Translations under genes and position numbers: made by a program | Part shown: positions 13,245 through 15,141 of the stretch, piece after piece | Layout: every line of letters starts with the position of its first letter | Position numbering within the stretch: the first letter of the stretch is position 1 | Source of the DNA: Bacilli bacterium | Lineage (GTDB): Bacteria; Bacillota_I; Bacilli_A; RF39; UBA660 | DNA length: 15,141 nucleotides | Direction of reading: 5' to 3' | NCBI GenBank assembly: GCA_900771805.1 | Contig: CAAGPL010000028.1 | Span: 1 to 15,141, forward strand | The notes under the pieces: generated by a model | Database searches by the model: none | Seen by the model: only the letters and a program-made list of their open reading frames with translations | What the model was told of the DNA's origin: nothing

Positions 13245-13430
13245 ATGAAATTTAAAGATGAAGAAAAGATAGGCAGGAAACTTACTTTTGATGACCGATT
13301 ACATATAGATGGAATTTCGTTAGATGAAAATCACATCAAAACAATTGAACAAGTTGATAAACAAATTAATAAAATAGTATATAAAAGTTCAGCTAAAAAA
13401 TTAATAAGAAAATCCAAAAAAAGAGATTAA
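13245..13430 (+). CDS. Small basic hypothetical protein (61 aa)
   Basis: I do not recognise this protein. It has an acidic/basic mixed start (MKFKDEEKIGRKLTFDDRLHIDG), a helical middle (ENHIKTIEQVDKQINKIVYK) and a strongly basic C-terminus (SSAKKLIRKSKKRD), suggesting nucleic-acid or membrane-surface contact. The ATG at 13245 is preferred, as GGAG (13232-13235) is 9 bases upstream; an in-frame ATG at 13230 overlaps that site. It may be independent, because a 115-base gap with a palindrome separates it from the MFS gene. It could also be the surviving end of a longer ancestral gene. Confidence 0.5.
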   Translation: MKFKDEEKIGRKLTFDDRLHIDGISLDENHIKTIEQVDKQINKIVYKSSAKKLIRKSKKRD

Positions 13431-13488
13431 AATAATAATTCTAATAAAAAATATTTTTAAATTTACTAATATAATTTAAATCAAAAAA

Positions 13489-13512
13489 AACAGACTTAAA
13501 ATTAAGTCTGTT
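13489..13512. terminator. Bidirectional terminator hairpin
   Basis: AACAGACTTAA pairs with TTAAGTCTGTT, 11 bp around an AA loop. The A-run before it (13483-13490) becomes a U-run on the minus strand, where termination should be strong; on the + strand the following sequence is only TTACTTTT. It could end the small ORF transcript and a former minus-strand RNA. Confidence 0.75.
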
Positions 13513-13521
13513 ACTTTTATA

Positions 13522-13612
13522 TGGAGCCAATGTTGTAGATATCTACAACTTTTTTCCAATACACGAATTGATACATAAATTTCATCCGGAGTTTTAACTA
13601 TACGCGTTTACG
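13522..13612 (-). other. Possible decayed minus-strand tRNA next to a terminator
   Basis: On the minus strand the segment ends in GGCTCCA, preceded by a T-arm-sized hairpin (GTTGTAGATATCTACAAC, 10 bases before the end). It begins with GTATAGTT..AAAACTCCGG, which resembles the 5' half of some tRNAs, and is followed by a hairpin with U-run. No acceptor stem forms, so it is not functional. Confidence 0.35.
13532..13549. repeat. Perfect 18-base palindrome with trailing T-run
   Basis: GTTGTAGATATCTACAAC is its own reverse complement. On the + strand it is followed at once by TTTTTT (13550-13555), so it could act as a weak terminator; it may alternatively be a T-arm remnant or a protein-binding site. 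Confidence 0.65.
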
Positions 13613-13703
13613 AAATTAAAACTATAAGATTTTATTAAATCTCTCTGATGATAAATTTATTATATTATTTTACTGGGTAATTTTAAGAAAGTAAGGAAAA
13701 AAA

Positions 13704-13728
13704 TTGTATTATAATGTATAATTATAAT
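13704..13728 (+). promoter_or_regulatory. Promoter region of the S66 peptidase gene
   Basis: Overlapping TATAAT boxes occur at 13710-13715, 13717-13722 (preceded by TG) and 13723-13728, with TTGTAT at 13704-13709. None has a good 17-base-spaced -35, so the exact start cannot be set; the strong AAAAGGAG and ATG follow. Confidence 0.45.
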
Positions 13729-13763
13729 ATAAAAAAATTAAATATTAAAAGGAGTTATAGAAT

Positions 13764-14675
13764 ATGAGAGCAGAAAAATTAAAAAGAGGAGATACAATAG
13801 GTATAATAGCACCATCAGAGCCAATAACTGAAGAATATAAAGAATATATGAAAAAAAGTATTAAAATATTTGAAGATATGGGGTTTAAAATTAAATTATC
13901 AAAAAATATATATAAAAACACATTAGGATATTCTGCAACTCCGGAGGAAAAGGCCTCTGATATAAATGATATGTTTTCAGATAAAGAAGTAAAGGCTATA
14001 ATTTCAGCTGTAGGCGGAGATAATAGTTTCAATTGTCTAGGATTGATTGATTATGAAAATATAAAGAGAAATCCTAAAATAATATGTGGATATAGTGATG
14101 CCACCAATTATTTAGAAGCAATTTATACGAAAACAGGATTAATTACCTATCATCATTTAGAAATGATTGATTTAGGAAGAAAATCTAAAAAAGATTTTGA
14201 GCTTAGTCAATTTAAAAAAATATTAATAGATGGTACTTTAGGAGAGGTAGATAAAAATAGTAAATACATAACGTTGCAAAAAGGTTGTGTAGAAGGAATA
14301 ATAGTTGGTGGTAATGTACCAAGTATGGTTACTTTATTAAATACTGAATATTTTCCAGATTTAACAGATAAAATCTTATTTTTAGAGGTTTTTGCAACAT
14401 CGACTGATTTTGATTTAGCAGATAGATATATAGGATTATTAAAATATCACGGAGTTTTTGATAAAATTAAAGGTTTATGGATTGGTCATTATCATGGGGA
14501 TACAGAAGATACAAAAATTGAAGATATATTTATGAGACATTTAAAAGAGTATGATTTTCCAATACTTAAATGTGATGATTTTGGACATGATTGCGAAAAA
14601 GTAGTAATTCCAATAGGATCAAAGGTAAAATTGGATGCAAATAATTGTAAAGTAATAATCTTAGAAGAAAATTAG
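13764..14675 (+). CDS. S66 peptidase (LD-carboxypeptidase / MccF-like)
   Basis: S66 serine peptidases either cleave the L,D-bond of murein tetrapeptides (LdcA) or detoxify microcin C-type peptide-nucleotides (MccF). The 303-residue protein has no signal peptide and begins KRGDTIGIIAPSEP (7-20). The catalytic triad is visible: Ser111 in GYSDAT (109-114), Glu208 in LFLEVF (205-210) and His275 in FGHD (273-276). VGGDN (83-87) and GGNVPSMVTLL (182-192) are further family blocks. The GYSDAT and FLEV contexts look closer to MccF-like members than to E. coli LdcA, but this is not decisive. AAAAGGAG lies 9 bases upstream of the ATG. It is monocistronic and ends in TAG. Confidence 0.93.
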   Translation: MRAEKLKRGDTIGIIAPSEPITEEYKEYMKKSIKIFEDMGFKIKLSKNIYKNTLGYSATPEEKASDINDMFSDKEVKAIISAVGGDNSFNCLGLIDYENIKRNPKIICGYSDATNYLEAIYTKTGLITYHHLEMIDLGRKSKKDFELSQFKKILIDGTLGEVDKNSKYITLQKGCVEGIIVGGNVPSMVTLLNTEYFPDLTDKILFLEVFATSTDFDLADRYIGLLKYHGVFDKIKGLWIGHYHGDTEDTKIEDIFMRHLKEYDFPILKCDDFGHDCEKVVIPIGSKVKLDANNCKVIILEEN

Positions 14676-14793
14676 AGATAGTATAACATTTCATCAAGAA
14701 AAATAAAAATTGAATAAAGTTGTCAAAAAACTTCGGCCACATTTACATAGTTTAAAATTGATAAAATGTTGATTGATATAATGCTTAGAAAAG

Positions 14794-14934
14794 GTGCACA
14801 TTCTAACACCTCAATATTATATTAAAGAAACATATAAATTAAAAGAATATTTTGATAATCTGTTAGGATATAATTTACATGATTTGTTCCCAGAAATAAA
14901 AAAAGTATGGAAGTACAAATTTAGTGTTGGTTAG
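14794..14934 (+). pseudogene. Short coding remnant, 46 codons
   Basis: The frame reads naturally as protein (TPQYYIKETYKLKEYF, then DNLLGYNLHDLFPEIKKVWK) and ends in TAG, but it has no ribosome site and only a GTG as a possible start. An ATG at 14781 opens the next frame (MLRKGAHSNT..) and stops after 14 codons, so a frameshift near 14808 could have split one ancestral frame. I do not recognise the family. It is read as the eroded end of a lost gene, with a terminator still 33 bases downstream. Confidence 0.45.
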
Positions 14935-14966
14935 ACATAGATTTCATTTCCATATTTAAAAGATAC

Positions 14967-15010
14967 AAAAAGAGGATTAAATTATTTTGATAATTTTCTC
15001 CTCTTTTTTT
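14967..15010 (+). terminator. Strong intrinsic terminator
   Basis: AAAAAGAGGA pairs with TCCTCTTTTT, and inside it AAATTAT pairs with ATAATTT around TTTG, separated by TT/TC. Seven Ts follow. It lies downstream of the coding remnant and is A-rich on its other flank, so it may also work on the minus strand. Confidence 0.85.
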
Positions 15011-15032
15011 GATATTATTTATATAAAATAAA

Positions 15033-15060
15033 AACTTACGAACAAATAAGATCGTAAGTT
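15033..15060 (-). terminator. Hairpin, probable minus-strand terminator
   Basis: AACTTACGA pairs perfectly with TCGTAAGTT (9 bp, 10-base loop). On the minus strand it is followed by TTTTATTTTAT; on the + strand only GATTT follows. It is therefore oriented to end RNA from the minus strand, upstream of which lies TGGAGCC. Confidence 0.6.
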
Positions 15061-15069
15061 GATTTCAAA

Positions 15070-15141
15070 TGGAGCCCTTAAGGTTCTGGTAAAACAACCA
15101 TTAAAAGCAATAATTATAGGCAGTAATAACTACTAACTAAA
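15070..15141 (-). other. Possible decayed minus-strand tRNA, running to the window end
   Basis: On the minus strand the segment ends in GGCTCCA, carries a T-arm-like GGTT..AACC inverted repeat 12 bases before that end, and has TTTAGTTAGTAGTTA about 70 bases upstream, reminiscent of a D-arm (AGTTGGTAGAG). The length is tRNA-like, but the stems are broken and it may continue beyond the window. Confidence 0.3.

Larger units (their letters stand above)
13431..13763. other. Gene-free interval, 333 bases, with hairpins and inverted repeats
   Basis: No credible coding frame is seen. The interval contains a bidirectional terminator hairpin (13489-13512), TGGAGCC (13522-13528), an 18-base palindrome (13532-13549) followed by six Ts, and an inverted repeat GTTTTAA/TTAAAAC (13591-13597, 13616-13622), overlapped by AATTTC/GAAATT (13578-13583, 13612-13617). 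It ends with several TATAAT-like boxes (13710-13728) serving the S66 peptidase gene. Part of it may be a decayed minus-strand tRNA. Confidence 0.6.
14676..15141. other. Gene-poor interval, 466 bases, with coding remnant and terminators
   Basis: No intact gene is seen. Contents in order: an AT-rich stretch with an extended -10 (TGATATAAT, 14774-14782), a 46-codon coding remnant (14794-14934), a strong terminator (14967-15010), a second hairpin with TGGAGCC (15033-15076) and a tRNA-sized degenerate tail to the window end. The 118 bases before the remnant show nothing further. Confidence 0.6.

Noticed and set aside
13745..14032. Minus-strand open frame overlapping the S66 peptidase start
   Set aside because: It is antisense to catalytic-domain sequence and to the ribosome site; no independent evidence.
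14719..14737. AAGTT/AACTT hairpin as terminator of the S66 gene
   Set aside because: Only 5 bp, and no T-run follows; termination more likely occurs at 14967-15010.
1..15141. UGA read as tryptophan (code 4)
   Set aside because: All Trp at conserved sites are TGG and no conserved frame contains TGA; full-length proteins result with the standard code.
1..15141. CRISPR array, insertion sequence, phage or defence genes
   Set aside because: No regularly spaced direct repeats, transposase, integrase or known defence domain was found on either strand.

Overview
The window is a very AT-rich bacterial chromosome segment in which all fifteen credible genes lie on the + strand. Strong AGGAGG-type ribosome sites, extended -10 promoters (TGnTATAAT), intrinsic terminators with U-tracts, an S-box (SAM-I) riboswitch and a PadR/DUF1700 pair all point to a Bacillota (Firmicutes) genome, probably a low-GC, reduced-genome Bacilli/Erysipelotrichia-like gut lineage. 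The lineage is an inference; the sequence contains no 16S gene. Stops are 13 TAA and 2 TAG, with no TGA; tryptophan is always TGG, so the standard code fits.

Layout. 1-183: the end of a tRNA-Lys(CUU) gene, its terminator and a decayed inverted tRNA-like copy. 192-564: a promoter and a small two-helix membrane protein. 593-1584: an S-box riboswitch with its terminator, then an unusually short, divergent S-adenosylmethionine synthetase. 1595-3784: Tex (RNA-binding protein). 3787-4944: a stand-alone DHH/DHHA1 phosphoesterase resembling the catalytic half of GdpP (c-di-AMP phosphodiesterase), with a 10-bp inverted repeat across its start codon. 4958-6722: a PadR repressor, probably starting at an ATT codon, overlapped by one base with a DUF1700 membrane protein. 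6732-8117: inorganic pyrophosphatase followed 3 bp later by a membrane-anchored metallo-beta-lactamase-fold protein. 8134-9293: mnmA (tRNA 2-thiouridylase). 9292-13129: a four-gene cassette of rhomboid protease, uracil-DNA-glycosylase-like protein, PepC/bleomycin-hydrolase-type peptidase and an MFS transporter, with gaps of only 13 to 23 bp. 13245-13430: a small basic protein. 13764-14675: an S66 (LD-carboxypeptidase/MccF-like) peptidase.

Most genes are housekeeping genes in short units, each with its own promoter and terminator; several terminators begin inside the preceding coding end, and one promoter begins in a terminator's T-run. The two gene-poor stretches (13431-13763 and 14676-15141) each contain a terminator hairpin followed by TGGAGCC. 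On the minus strand this reads as a tRNA-like 3' end (GGCTCCA) followed by a hairpin and U-tract, so both may be decayed tRNA loci. A small coding remnant lies in the second stretch.

The most interesting items are the S-box controlling a minimal MetK, the start-codon-sequestering inverted repeat of the DHH gene, the ATT-initiated padR with a palindrome inside its promoter, the rhomboid/UDG/PepC/MFS cassette (PepC has Asp in place of the usual catalytic Asn), and the tRNA-like relics. I see no CRISPR array, transposase, integrase or recognisable defence island.
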